Source: Bacteroides sp.
GTDB taxonomy: Bacteria > Bacteroidota > Bacteroidia > Bacteroidales > Bacteroidaceae
Assembly (NCBI GenBank): GCA_019414725.1
Contig: DXLM01000031.1
Location: 1-35,160 of the forward strand
Length of the DNA stretch: 35,160 bases
Direction of reading: 5' to 3'
This document shows, one piece after another, positions 17,435 through 25,566 of this stretch (position 1 is the first letter of the stretch; each line of letters opens with the position of its first letter). The notes under the pieces were generated by a model. That model saw nothing but the letters and a program-made list of their open reading frames with translations. It did not search any database and was not told the DNA's origin. The translations under genes were made by a program, and so were the position numbers.

Positions 17435-19159
17435 ATGAGAAAAATTCAGTTAGTATTAGTAGCGCTGATTGTCTTGATTTTATCAGCATTTAAAGCTGAT
17501 CATGTGATAACAATCTATATGATTGGCGATTCTACTATGTCGAATAAACCGTTGGAAGGTAATAATCAGGAACGGGGATGGGGACATGTCTTGGGAAGTT
17601 TCTTTACCGAAGATGTCCGTGTGGAGAATCATGCGATGAACGGTCGAAGCTCGAAAAGTTTTATCGATGAAGGACGTTGGAAAACTGTTGTCAACAAGAT
17701 TCGTCCGGGCGATTATGTGTTCATACAGTTCGGACATAATGATGAAAAACCTCAGCCGGAACGTCATACAGATCCGGGAACTACCTTCGATGAGAATTTA
17801 CGGAAATTTGTTCGTGAAACACGTGCCAAAGGAGGAATTCCTGTGTTGTTTAATTCTATCGTGCGTCGGAATTTTGGTGTAAATCCAGATGCTGTGGCAG
17901 CCGATGATATTCGTCCGGAAAAGGATGAGGCTGTAGTAGAAGGAGATACACTGATTGATACTCACGGAAAATATCTGGAATCTCCGCGGAATGTCGCTAA
18001 GGAAATGGATGTCTGCTTTATTGACCTGAATCAGGCTACTAAGAAACTGGTAGAATCTTATGGGGTTGAAGGATCGAAAAAACTATTTATGTGGATTCCT
18101 GCTGACACCTATGCTGCTTGTCCGAAGGGACGTCAGGATAATACTCACCTGAATATATATGGTGCGCGTAAAGTTGCGGCACTGGCTGCCGAAGCTGTTC
18201 AGAAACAGTTACCGGAGTTAGGTAAATATGTCCGTTTTTACGATTATGTAGTGGCAAAGGATGGTAGTGGTGACTTCTTTACAGTACAGGAGGCTATCAA
18301 TGCTGTTCCCGATTTTCGAAAAAATAAGCGTACAACGATTCTGGTTCGTAAAGGAGAATATAAAGAACGAGTGATTATTCCTGAGTCAAAGATTAATATT
18401 TCTCTGATAGGAGAAGATGGAGCAGTATTGACAGACGACGCTTATGCTTCGAAGAAAAATTGTTTCGGAGAGGAAATGTCTACTTCCGGTTCATCTACCG
18501 TATATATCTATGCTCCTGATTTTTATGCCGAAAATATTACATTTGCCAATACGGCCGGAAGAGTAGGGCAGGCTGTTGCTTGTTTTGTAGACGGTGACCG
18601 TGCTTATTTTAAGAACTGCCGTTTCCTGGGAAATCAGGATACACTTTATACGTATGGAAAAGACAGTCGTCAGTATTATGAAGGATGCTATATCGAAGGA
18701 ACAGTCGACTTTATCTTTGGATGGTCTACTGCTTTGTTTAAAGACTGTACTATTCACAGTGTAGGAAATGGTTATGTTACAGCTCCTTCTACTGATAAAG
18801 GGAAAAAGTATGGTTATGTATTCTGGAATTGTCGTCTGACAGGAGCCGATGAGGTAAAAGAAGTTTATCTGTCACGCCCGTGGCGCCCTTATGCACAAGC
18901 AGTGTTCATTCAATGTGAATTGGGTAAGCATATTTTACCTGCCGGATGGAATAACTGGGGAAAGAAGTCGAATGAATCTACTGTCTTTTATGCGGAGTAT
19001 CAGAATAAGGGTGAAGGAGCAGATACTTCTGCACGTGTACCGTACGCTAAACAGTTGAAAGACGTTTCTGCTTATCAGCCGGAAGAGGTGTTGAAAGGTG
19101 AAGATGGCTGGAATCCAGTGGCTAACGGTAATGTTTTGCTTTCTAACTTGAAGCGATAA
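17435..19159 (+). CDS. CE12 rhamnogalacturonan acetylesterase fused to a CE8 pectin methylesterase
   Basis: 574 aa. An N-terminal hydrophobic leader is cleaved near residue 21. Residues about 25-260 form an SGNH/GDSL hydrolase of rhamnogalacturonan acetylesterase type: Ser33 in GDST, Asn102 in FGHND, and Asp235 and His238 in DNTHLN. Residues about 268-560 form a CE8 beta-helix: Gln379 (GQAVA), Gln401 and Asp402 (GNQDT), Asp425 (DFIFG), Arg481 and Trp483 (SRPWR). One polypeptide should thus remove acetyl groups (CE12) and methyl esters (CE8), exposing pectin to the PL10 lyases encoded just upstream. It is the last gene of the plus-strand block; three hairpins follow. Both active sites look complete. 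Confidence 0.92.
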   Translation: MRKIQLVLVALIVLILSAFKADHVITIYMIGDSTMSNKPLEGNNQERGWGHVLGSFFTEDVRVENHAMNGRSSKSFIDEGRWKTVVNKIRPGDYVFIQFGHNDEKPQPERHTDPGTTFDENLRKFVRETRAKGGIPVLFNSIVRRNFGVNPDAVAADDIRPEKDEAVVEGDTLIDTHGKYLESPRNVAKEMDVCFIDLNQATKKLVESYGVEGSKKLFMWIPADTYAACPKGRQDNTHLNIYGARKVAALAAEAVQKQLPELGKYVRFYDYVVAKDGSGDFFTVQEAINAVPDFRKNKRTTILVRKGEYKERVIIPESKINISLIGEDGAVLTDDAYASKKNCFGEEMSTSGSSTVYIYAPDFYAENITFANTAGRVGQAVACFVDGDRAYFKNCRFLGNQDTLYTYGKDSRQYYEGCYIEGTVDFIFGWSTALFKDCTIHSVGNGYVTAPSTDKGKKYGYVFWNCRLTGADEVKEVYLSRPWRPYAQAVFIQCELGKHILPAGWNNWGKKSNESTVFYAEYQNKGEGADTSARVPYAKQLKDVSAYQPEEVLKGEDGWNPVANGNVLLSNLKR

Positions 19160-19182
19160 AAATGTATTTTTTCTTTTCTAAA

Positions 19183-19222
19183 AAAACATGGTGATGATTG
19201 AATAAACTTTTCACCATGTTTT
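19183..19222 (+). terminator. Intrinsic terminator after the CE12-CE8 gene
   Basis: AAAACATGGTGA (19183-19194) pairs perfectly with TCACCATGTTTT (19211-19222), a 12-bp stem ending in TTTT, 23 nt past the stop codon. Confidence 0.8.
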
Positions 19223-19225
19223 CTT

Positions 19226-19247
19226 AAAAACATCGAGATGTTTTTTT
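19226..19247 (+). terminator. Second short hairpin, backup terminator
   Basis: AAAAACAT (19226-19233) pairs with ATGTTTTT (19238-19245) around a 4-nt loop, with the T-run continuing to 19247. It is short and AT-rich, plausibly a backup to the preceding hairpin. Confidence 0.5.
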
Positions 19248-19289
19248 ATTTTCTGTACGAATTTTCTAGTGGTCTTACAGGAAAAAATA

Positions 19290-19339
19290 ACACGGATTTA
19301 TGCAGGCTTCTCTTGAGAGAAAGTAGCATAAATCCGTGT
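19290..19339 (-). terminator. Terminator of the TonB_C-domain gene
   Basis: A 14-bp perfect stem (19290-19303 with 19326-19339), with a smaller inner stem TTCTCT/AGAGAA, lies just past the minus-strand stop at 19362. In the minus direction it is followed by TATTTTTTCC. It faces the plus-strand terminators. Confidence 0.8.
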
Positions 19340-19361
19340 CTGTTTATATTGTAATTTAATT

Positions 19362-20642
19362 TTAATCTTTTATACCGAATAACCAGCGGAAGAAGCGTAC
19401 AAATATGTTTCTTTTCTTAGGCTTGTCGGCCGGCTGGTCGGTTGTTGGTTGTGCTGCTATCGAATCGTTGGATACAACAAGCGAGTCGTTCAATGCAGTC
19501 AGACTATCTGGTCGTAGTAATAGGCTGTCACCTCTCTGTAACAGTGAGTCGGGTTTGATTCGTAATGAGTCCTTTAATAAGGAATCGCCTGGTAATACAA
19601 TCTTTTTCAATGAGTCTGTAGCCAGTGAATCTGTACCAAGACTGTCTTTCGGTGCGGCAATTGTGTCAGTTGCAAGTGGCGTTTTCTTAGGAGCCGGCTT
19701 CGGACGTTCTATCTTGAATTGTACCGGAACCGAATATTTGCAGCGTACTCGCATGCCGTGTTCACGGGCAGGTATCCAATTGGGCATATTACGTATTGCA
19801 GTCAGGGCAGCCGAGTCCATATCAGCTCGCAGACTACGTACAACCGTAGGTGAGGTGATTCGTCCGTCTTTTTCTACAACAAACTGTACGGCTACTACTC
19901 CTTCAAGATTTTCTTTTTTTGCTTGTGGCGGATAAACCAGTTTTCGTTTCAGATAATTGACAAACGCTTTCATACCTCCGGGGTATTCAGGCATTTCCTC
20001 TACGACAGAATAAATACGGGTAGAGTTCTTGCGATACATGATGACTGTATATGGTTCATCAGGATGCTGGAGGAAAGTGGTAATATTCAGCAAACGGTTT
20101 TCCATTCTTTCCGCCCGAATAGTAATAGGGTGATTATAGTCGGCTTCTATGCGGAACAGACCGATTTCATCACTCAACACCTTTCGTCCGGTTCCTTGTA
20201 TACTGATGATAGCTCCCTGAATGGGCTTTTGAGACGAGTCTTTAACAAATCCTTCTATTGTGACCGTTTTGTTGTTTTGTTTAAATGAGGCAATATCTTC
20301 CTGACTGTCAAGATAAATGGTTTTACTTGTTTCTGTTTCTTTCAGGACAAAAGAAGTTGCTGCTTTTGTTTCATCTCCCGGAAAATAAATATTTGCAAGG
20401 CGGTTGTATGACTTGTCTATTTTGTATTGAAATGTAATCACGCCTTGTTCGTTCGACAGATATTTGTCGCTCCGTCCGTTTATTTTCAGTATCATTCCGA
20501 CCTGCGGTTCGCCGCTTGTTTTCAGAATTGTGATACGAAATTCCGTTTCTTTATCTTCTTCTCCATGTACATTTTGAGGAAGGATAAATGTGAAACATAA
20601 CAGAAAAGTGACAAAAGCGTATATTCTTTTAGTAAAGTCCAT
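19362..20642 (-). CDS. Secreted TonB C-terminal-domain protein with a D-S-L repeat tail
   Basis: 426 aa. The signal sequence (about 1-27) could be cleaved after VHG. Residues about 125-205 resemble a carboxypeptidase-regulatory-like Ig domain (IEGFVKDSSQKPIQGAIISIQG). Residues 216-312 are a TonB_C domain (MPEYPGGMKAFVNYLKRKL; GVVAVQFVVEKDGRI; ALTAIRNMPNWIPA). TonB_C normally sits at the extreme C-terminus; here it is followed by a 114-residue tail. Residues 326-395 carry eleven D-S/T-L/I tripeptides, and the end is a basic amphipathic segment (KKRNIFVRFFRWLFGIKD). D-S/T-(A/I/L/V/M/T) is the Bacteroides general O-glycosylation sequon, so the tail may be glycosylated. There is no proline-rich spacer typical of TonB. 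Its role (energy transduction, envelope assembly or binding) is unknown. Confidence 0.8.
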   Translation of the reverse strand: MDFTKRIYAFVTFLLCFTFILPQNVHGEEDKETEFRITILKTSGEPQVGMILKINGRSDKYLSNEQGVITFQYKIDKSYNRLANIYFPGDETKAATSFVLKETETSKTIYLDSQEDIASFKQNNKTVTIEGFVKDSSQKPIQGAIISIQGTGRKVLSDEIGLFRIEADYNHPITIRAERMENRLLNITTFLQHPDEPYTVIMYRKNSTRIYSVVEEMPEYPGGMKAFVNYLKRKLVYPPQAKKENLEGVVAVQFVVEKDGRITSPTVVRSLRADMDSAALTAIRNMPNWIPAREHGMRVRCKYSVPVQFKIERPKPAPKKTPLATDTIAAPKDSLGTDSLATDSLKKIVLPGDSLLKDSLRIKPDSLLQRGDSLLLRPDSLTALNDSLVVSNDSIAAQPTTDQPADKPKKRNIFVRFFRWLFGIKD

Positions 20643-20669
20643 AATAAGTTATCTAAATGAAAACGGTTG

Positions 20670-20700
20670 CAAAGCTACAAGTATTCTGCTGCATTTCAAA
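20670..20700 (-). promoter_or_regulatory. Strong consensus promoter for the TonB_C gene
   Basis: On the minus strand, TTTG (20700-20697), N19, TAGCTTTG (20677-20670): an exact Bacteroides sigma-ABfr consensus with a leader of about 20 nt to the ATG at 20642. Confidence 0.8.
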
Positions 20701-20750
20701 GTTTATCGGCTAAATAAATAGATAGGGCAAGGGGCTAACTGTCTGTTTTA

Positions 20751-20781
20751 TTTGTAAATATGCCGGAAAGTCGTATATTTG
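20751..20781 (+). promoter_or_regulatory. Strong consensus promoter for the AspT/YidE-like transporter
   Basis: TTTG (20751-20754), N19, TATATTTG (20774-20781): an exact consensus with a leader of about 27 nt to the ATG at 20814. It is divergent from the TonB_C promoter. Confidence 0.8.
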
Positions 20782-20813
20782 TGCTTTAATCACACCTTTA
20801 TATTTAATGAATT

Positions 20814-22412
20814 ATGTTAATCGATTTACTTCAGTCATCTTACTTTTCTGTTTTTCTTATTGTAGCTTTGGGGTTCATGTTGGGGCGCATCAAGATAGCG
20901 GGGCTGTCACTTGATGTTTCTGCCGTTATTTTCATAGCTCTGGCTTTCGGCCATTGGGGGGTGAGTATTCCTAAAGAATTAGGTAACTTCGGATTGGTTC
21001 TGTTCATTTTTACTATCGGTATTCAGGCGGGGCCCGGTTTTTTTCATTCATTCCGGAGTAAAGGAAAAACACTTATTCTGATTACTTTACTTATCGTAGC
21101 TTCTGCTTGCCTTACGGGAGTAGGACTAAAATATTTGTTTGGCATTGATACACCGAGCTTGGTGGGATTGATAGCCGGCGCATTGACCAGTACACCAGGA
21201 CTTGCTGTTGCTATCGACAGCACACAGTCGCCCTTGGCATCTATTGCCTATGGTATTGCTTATCCGTTTGGAGTTATTGGCGTGATTTTGTTTGTCAAGC
21301 TTTTGCCGAAAATGCTTCATGTTGATTTAGAACAGGAGGCACGCCGTTTGGAGAAAGAACGCCGGAGCCAGTTTCCGGAGCTTGGTACTTGTTTGTTTAA
21401 AGTGACCAATCCAACAGCAATAGGCCGTACACTGATGCAGCTGAATATCCGTGTAATGACAGGAGCTGTTATCTCTCGTCTGAAACGAGGTGAAGAAATT
21501 ATTATACCTAAAGCACATACCATGCTGGAAGAGGGAGATTATGTGCAGGCTGTAGGAAGTGAAGATTCGTTGAACAATCTTGCACTGATGTTGGGAACAC
21601 GTGAGGAGGGTGAATTGCCGTTAACTCATACACAGAGCATCGAATCATTGCTTCTGACAAAAAAGGATATGGTAGGCAAGCAACTTTGTGACTTGAATTT
21701 GCAGCGTAACTTTGGATGTACAGTAACTCGTGTACGCCGAAGTGGTATTGACTTGTCACCTTCTCCTGATTTGGAATTGAGATTTGGTGATAAACTGATG
21801 ATAGTGGGCGAAAAAGAAGGTATTCAGGCTGTAGCCCGCTTGATTGGAAATGATGTGAAGAAACTTTCGGATACCGATTTCTTCCCGATTGCAATGGGTA
21901 TTGTATTAGGAGTATTGTTTGGTAAGCTGAATATATCTTTCGGAGGAGGAGTTTCTTTCTCTCCGGGACTGACGGGAGGTATTTTGATGATGGCTCTTTT
22001 CTTGAGTGCTATTGGAAAGACAGGACCTATTATTTGGTCAATGTCCGGACCGGCTAATCAGTTATTACGTCAGCTTGGTCTTTTGCTTTTCCTGGCAGAA
22101 GTTGGAACCTCGGCAGGTAAGACGCTGGTGTCAACTTTTCAGGAGAGTGGTTTTTTGCTTTTCGGGGTAGGAGCAGCTATTACACTTGTGCCGATGTTGC
22201 TTGCAGCCCTTGTTGGAAGACTGGTATTTAAGATTAGTATGCTCGATTTACTGGGAACTATTACCGGTGGTATGACCAGTACCCCGGGATTAGCAGCAGC
22301 CGATTCGATGACCGACAGTAACATACCGGGAGTTGCCTATGCTACGGTTTATCCGATTGCCATGGTATTCCTTATTTTATTTATACAAGTAATAGCCCTG
22401 GCAGTACTTTAA
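20814..22412 (+). CDS. AspT/YidE/YbjL-family putative membrane transporter with two RCK_C domains
   Basis: 532 aa. It has two hydrophobic halves, about 1-175 and 350-532, each with several membrane helices and the internal-duplication motif: ALTSTPGLAVAID near 123 in the first half and GGMTSTPGLAAADS in the second. Between them are two TrkA-C (RCK_C) regulatory domains, about 195-260 (IIIPKAHTMLEEGDYVQAVGS) and 283-342 (LELRFGDKLMIVGEKEGI). This layout is that of the aspartate:alanine exchanger family. The substrate is probably an amino acid or dicarboxylate but cannot be read from sequence. It is monocistronic, with its own strong promoter and a terminator after it, and has no visible link to pectin catabolism. 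Confidence 0.88.
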   Translation: MLIDLLQSSYFSVFLIVALGFMLGRIKIAGLSLDVSAVIFIALAFGHWGVSIPKELGNFGLVLFIFTIGIQAGPGFFHSFRSKGKTLILITLLIVASACLTGVGLKYLFGIDTPSLVGLIAGALTSTPGLAVAIDSTQSPLASIAYGIAYPFGVIGVILFVKLLPKMLHVDLEQEARRLEKERRSQFPELGTCLFKVTNPTAIGRTLMQLNIRVMTGAVISRLKRGEEIIIPKAHTMLEEGDYVQAVGSEDSLNNLALMLGTREEGELPLTHTQSIESLLLTKKDMVGKQLCDLNLQRNFGCTVTRVRRSGIDLSPSPDLELRFGDKLMIVGEKEGIQAVARLIGNDVKKLSDTDFFPIAMGIVLGVLFGKLNISFGGGVSFSPGLTGGILMMALFLSAIGKTGPIIWSMSGPANQLLRQLGLLLFLAEVGTSAGKTLVSTFQESGFLLFGVGAAITLVPMLLAALVGRLVFKISMLDLLGTITGGMTSTPGLAAADSMTDSNIPGVAYATVYPIAMVFLILFIQVIALAVL

Positions 22413-22430
22413 TTAAAAGAAAGATGTGTA

Positions 22431-22475
22431 TTCACCTCACGGACTGGAGATTTTTTCCTCAGTTTGTGAGGTGAA
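22431..22475. terminator. Bidirectional terminator between the transporter and rhaR
   Basis: TTCACCTCAC (22431-22440) pairs perfectly with GTGAGGTGAA (22466-22475). The stem may extend inward imperfectly. It lies between convergent genes, 8 nt from the rhaR stop. Confidence 0.75.
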
Positions 22476-22482
22476 ATAATAT

Positions 22483-23385
22483 TTATTCGTCTTTACCGAA
22501 TGAACGATATTCCAGAGGAGTCAGTCCTGTATTTTTCTTAAACAGGTTAGAGAAATGTTCGGTAGATGTATATCCTATCATAAAACAGATTTCTTTTACC
22601 GGATAGGAAGTATTTATCAATATTTGTTTGGCTTTTCGCAGTTTAAGTTCCTGAAAATATTTAGCAGGAGAATATCCGGTATATTTTTTGAATGTTTTTC
22701 GGAACCATGAATAACTGATATTCAGTTTCTCTGCAAGTTCTTCGGGATCTATTTCCTTACATACATTCTCATTCATTATAATTTTTGCCTGTTCCATTTT
22801 TTCGGCAACATTGTCTTTTTCAAATTCTTTGTTTTTTGAAATGGAAAATATCATGCCGATGATGTGCAGCAATATACCCGAAAGGTATTGCTGTGAAGCA
22901 CTTTTATCTGCTTCTGCTACATCTAAAGCCTGTGAAAAAAGCGTTACCAGTTCTTCATTGAGTCCTATATCCAGTACCTGATCTTCTTTTGACAGGAATC
23001 CGTTTCTAACAAACTGGTCGATAAAGCTTCCTTCGAATCCGATGTAATATTCGTTCCATCCGGTTTGTACATCCGGGCTATACGTATGCCATTGTCCAGG
23101 AAATAGTACAATCAGGTTTCCTTTTCCAATATTTCGTTCTGGAGTGCCATCGGAGGCGAATGTTCCTTTTCCTTTTGTAATATAAAGTAATTGGTATTCG
23201 CGTAAGATACGTCCTTTTTTTGCATTAAACAGATAACCGGAAGGATGATCTTTTATTGGATAAGGAGAATTAGGACGTATAGCTTGTACTCCTACTGTAT
23301 TGATATATAGCCCAAATTTACGGTCTGTATCATTGACTATCAGATATTTGAATTCAACTCCTAAATCATTGTATGATCTTGCCAT
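22483..23385 (-). CDS. rhaR: AraC-family transcriptional regulator, RhaR
   Basis: 300 aa. An N-terminal AraC-type cupin sensor domain (about 60-125; YQLLYITKGKGTF, GNLIVLFPGQWHTY) is followed by a helical linker and a C-terminal double helix-turn-helix (about 195-298). The second HTH has the hallmark VKEICFMIGYTSTEHFSNLFKKNTGLTPLEYR. In B. thetaiotaomicron an AraC-family activator, RhaR, lies at the end of the rhaKIPAO operon and turns it on with L-rhamnose. This gene has the same position after an identical gene order. It is separated from the operon by a terminator and has its own promoter, so it is probably expressed constitutively at a low level. Likely targets are the promoter at about 29475 and possibly the divergent hydrolase cassette. 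Confidence 0.88.
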   Translation of the reverse strand: MARSYNDLGVEFKYLIVNDTDRKFGLYINTVGVQAIRPNSPYPIKDHPSGYLFNAKKGRILREYQLLYITKGKGTFASDGTPERNIGKGNLIVLFPGQWHTYSPDVQTGWNEYYIGFEGSFIDQFVRNGFLSKEDQVLDIGLNEELVTLFSQALDVAEADKSASQQYLSGILLHIIGMIFSISKNKEFEKDNVAEKMEQAKIIMNENVCKEIDPEELAEKLNISYSWFRKTFKKYTGYSPAKYFQELKLRKAKQILINTSYPVKEICFMIGYTSTEHFSNLFKKNTGLTPLEYRSFGKDE

Positions 23386-23415
23386 ATGTGTTTTTTCATA
23401 ATAAAGTTATGGAAG

Positions 23416-23445
23416 CAAAAATAATGATTTAAAATAAAACAGCAA
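23416..23445 (-). promoter_or_regulatory. Promoter of rhaR
   Basis: On the minus strand TTG (23445-23443), N19, TATTTTTG (23423-23416) gives a near-consensus promoter with a leader of about 20 nt to the rhaR ATG at 23385. Confidence 0.5.
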
Positions 23446-23496
23446 TCTGGATAAGGTAGATTTTATTTGTGAGAAATCGTCTGTTTTGAAGGTTAT

Positions 23497-23530
23497 AAAA
23501 GAGGATGACTTAGTTAATAAATCATCCTCT
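23497..23530 (-). terminator. Terminator of the rha operon
   Basis: AGAGGATGA (23500-23508) pairs with TCATCCTCT (23522-23530). On the minus strand the stem is followed by TTT, directly after the lactaldehyde reductase stop at 23551. It makes rhaR a separate transcription unit. Confidence 0.8.
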
Positions 23531-23550
23531 AGATAAATAGTGCTTTTATA

Positions 23551-24705
23551 TTAATATGCTTTGTGATATAGTGCTTCGATCTCAGCGATTGAAGTCGGGC
23601 GGGGATTACCACCTGTGCAGACATCATTGAAAGCATCAATGGCAAGTTGGTGTAAGTCTTCTTCACGAACACCTATTTCGTGCAGTTTTTGTGGTATGTT
23701 AATACTTACTGACAGATCCCGTACAGCTTGTATAGCAGCCTTTACACCTTCTGCTTCTGTCATCCCTTCGGTATTTACTCCCATCGCTTTGGCGATGTGT
23801 ATATATTTAGGGGCAGCAGGAGATTCTGCATTATATTCCATTACATACGGAAGCAGTAGGGCATTTGCAACTCCATGAGGGGTATCATAATGTGCTCCCA
23901 GCGGATGTGCCATAGAGTGAACGATACCTAATCCTACGTTGCTGAATCCCATTCCGGCAATGTATTGTGCCTGTGACATAGCTTCTCGTGCTACTGTATC
24001 GTTTCCGTTGTCAACAGCTGCTTTCAGGTTTGCTGCAATCATTTCGATGGCTTTCAGCTCGAACATATCCGACATTGCCCATGCTCCGGGAGTAATATAA
24101 CTTTCAATAGCATGTGTCAGGGCATCCATTCCAGTTGCAGCAGTCAGACCTTTCGGCATGGAGTACATCAGTTCCGGATCGACAATAGCAACGGCCGGAA
24201 TATCATTGGGATCTACGCATACCATTTTCTTGGTAGCATCTTCATCAATAATCACATAGTTGATAGTGACTTCGGCTGCTGTACCTGCTGTTGTAGGTAA
24301 TGCAAAAGTTGGAACGGCTTTCTGCTTGGTATCTGCTACGCCTTCCAGTGAGCGTACGTCGGCAAAGTCAGGATTGTTGACTACGATACCGATCCCTTTT
24401 GCTGTATCGATAGAAGAACCTCCTCCCAGTGCAACGATGAAGTCGGCTCCTGAAGCTTGATAAGCCTTTACCCCATTCTGTACATTGGCAATGGTTGGGT
24501 TGGCTTTTACATCACTGTATACCTCGTAGGGGATATCGTTTTTTTCGAAAACTTCGATAACCTTGTCTGCTACCTTAAAGCGAATCAAATCTTTGTCGGT
24601 GACGAAAAATGCTTTTTTAAAACCTCTGCGTTTGGCTTCTATGGCAATACTCTCACGGCAACCTGCTCCGAAGTAAGAGGTTTCGTTTAATATCATTCTA
24701 TGCAT
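23551..24705 (-). CDS. fucO: Lactaldehyde reductase (iron-dependent alcohol dehydrogenase)
   Basis: 384 aa, the usual length for FucO. It reduces L-lactaldehyde, produced by the aldolase encoded just upstream, to L-1,2-propanediol with NADH, regenerating NAD+ under anaerobic growth. The nucleotide-binding motif GGGSSIDTAKG spans 94-104, and GTAAEVT is at 141-147. The Fe ligands are in the expected places: Asp194 and His198 (GMDALTHAIESY), His263 (VHSMAHPLGAHY) and His277 (DTPHG). It is the last gene of the rhamnose operon, 13 nt after the aldolase, and corresponds to rhaO of B. thetaiotaomicron. The product acts in the cytosol. Confidence 0.95.
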   Translation of the reverse strand: MHRMILNETSYFGAGCRESIAIEAKRRGFKKAFFVTDKDLIRFKVADKVIEVFEKNDIPYEVYSDVKANPTIANVQNGVKAYQASGADFIVALGGGSSIDTAKGIGIVVNNPDFADVRSLEGVADTKQKAVPTFALPTTAGTAAEVTINYVIIDEDATKKMVCVDPNDIPAVAIVDPELMYSMPKGLTAATGMDALTHAIESYITPGAWAMSDMFELKAIEMIAANLKAAVDNGNDTVAREAMSQAQYIAGMGFSNVGLGIVHSMAHPLGAHYDTPHGVANALLLPYVMEYNAESPAAPKYIHIAKAMGVNTEGMTEAEGVKAAIQAVRDLSVSINIPQKLHEIGVREEDLHQLAIDAFNDVCTGGNPRPTSIAEIEALYHKAY

Positions 24706-24718
24706 AGTTGTTCTTTTT

Positions 24719-25528
24719 TTATTTAGGTAAATGGAATGCTACTGACATCTCTTTCATTTGTTCCTGGCTCATGCCATCGGGTTCGAATCCCATATTTTTA
24801 GCTGCAATGTAGATTAAAGCTGATTTATTAAGCACATCTACTTGGTCGAATGCAGCCATGATATCGGTATCTACGGCAAAGACTCCATGCTTTTCCCACA
24901 TTACCACATCATAGTCGTCCAGTTCGTTGATGGTGGCTTCGGCAAGTTCTACAGAACTTGGAAGTTTATAGGGAACCATTCCCAGTCCTCTTGGGCAGAA
25001 AGCCTTAGTTTCGGGTATCATACTCCATAACAAATTGGAAGCATAGTCTTTTTCCATGAACTTTTTGTTATGAGTCAAAGCTACCAGTTCAATGGGATGA
25101 GTGTGCAGGGAAGCTTTATAATTGGAGCCTTTTGAGATAAGGTTATTGTGTACGCTCAAGTGTGACGGTAATTCAGAGGTCGGATTAACCGGCTCATCAG
25201 CTATAATGACATAGCTGGCACAGTCATCCAGAATGCGGATAACTGAGCCGTTTGCCATTGGCTGGCGTGCAAGGTCGCGCATACGTTTGTTGGTTCCCTT
25301 GCAATAGAAATAGCATCCTTTCAGATATGGCAATGTTGCTCCTATAGGTTTTACTTCACTGATGGCAGGCATTGCTTTTATTTCATCGTCTACATATTCT
25401 GTAATGTTGATGGTAATGTTTCCTCCATTACGTTCAGCCCATCCTTTCTGCCATAAATAGCCGGCAACTTCGGCTACTTTATTAATCTCGGCAGCCAGTT
25501 CAGGACGATTGTTCAAAATAGATTCCAT
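24719..25528 (-). CDS. rhaD: Rhamnulose-1-phosphate aldolase
   Basis: 269 aa, close to E. coli RhaD. It is a class II, zinc-dependent aldolase that splits L-rhamnulose 1-phosphate into DHAP and L-lactaldehyde. The zinc ligands are His142 and His144 (LHTHP) and His214 (WEKHG), with catalytic Glu119 (PTSELPSHLSVH). The N-terminal GWAERNGGNIT matches the phosphate-binding region of the family. It lies 38 nt after the permease and 13 nt before the reductase in the same operon (rhaA in Bacteroides naming). Nothing unusual is seen. Confidence 0.96.
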   Translation of the reverse strand: MESILNNRPELAAEINKVAEVAGYLWQKGWAERNGGNITINITEYVDDEIKAMPAISEVKPIGATLPYLKGCYFYCKGTNKRMRDLARQPMANGSVIRILDDCASYVIIADEPVNPTSELPSHLSVHNNLISKGSNYKASLHTHPIELVALTHNKKFMEKDYASNLLWSMIPETKAFCPRGLGMVPYKLPSSVELAEATINELDDYDVVMWEKHGVFAVDTDIMAAFDQVDVLNKSALIYIAAKNMGFEPDGMSQEQMKEMSVAFHLPK

Positions 25529-25566
25529 ATTTTCTGTATTGTATGTTTTAATAATTATTCAATTTG

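Noticed and set aside
19405..19935. 176-codon plus-strand frame opposite the TonB_C gene
   Set aside because: It mirrors the low-complexity DSL-repeat region; the composition is serine/arginine-rich without recognisable domains.
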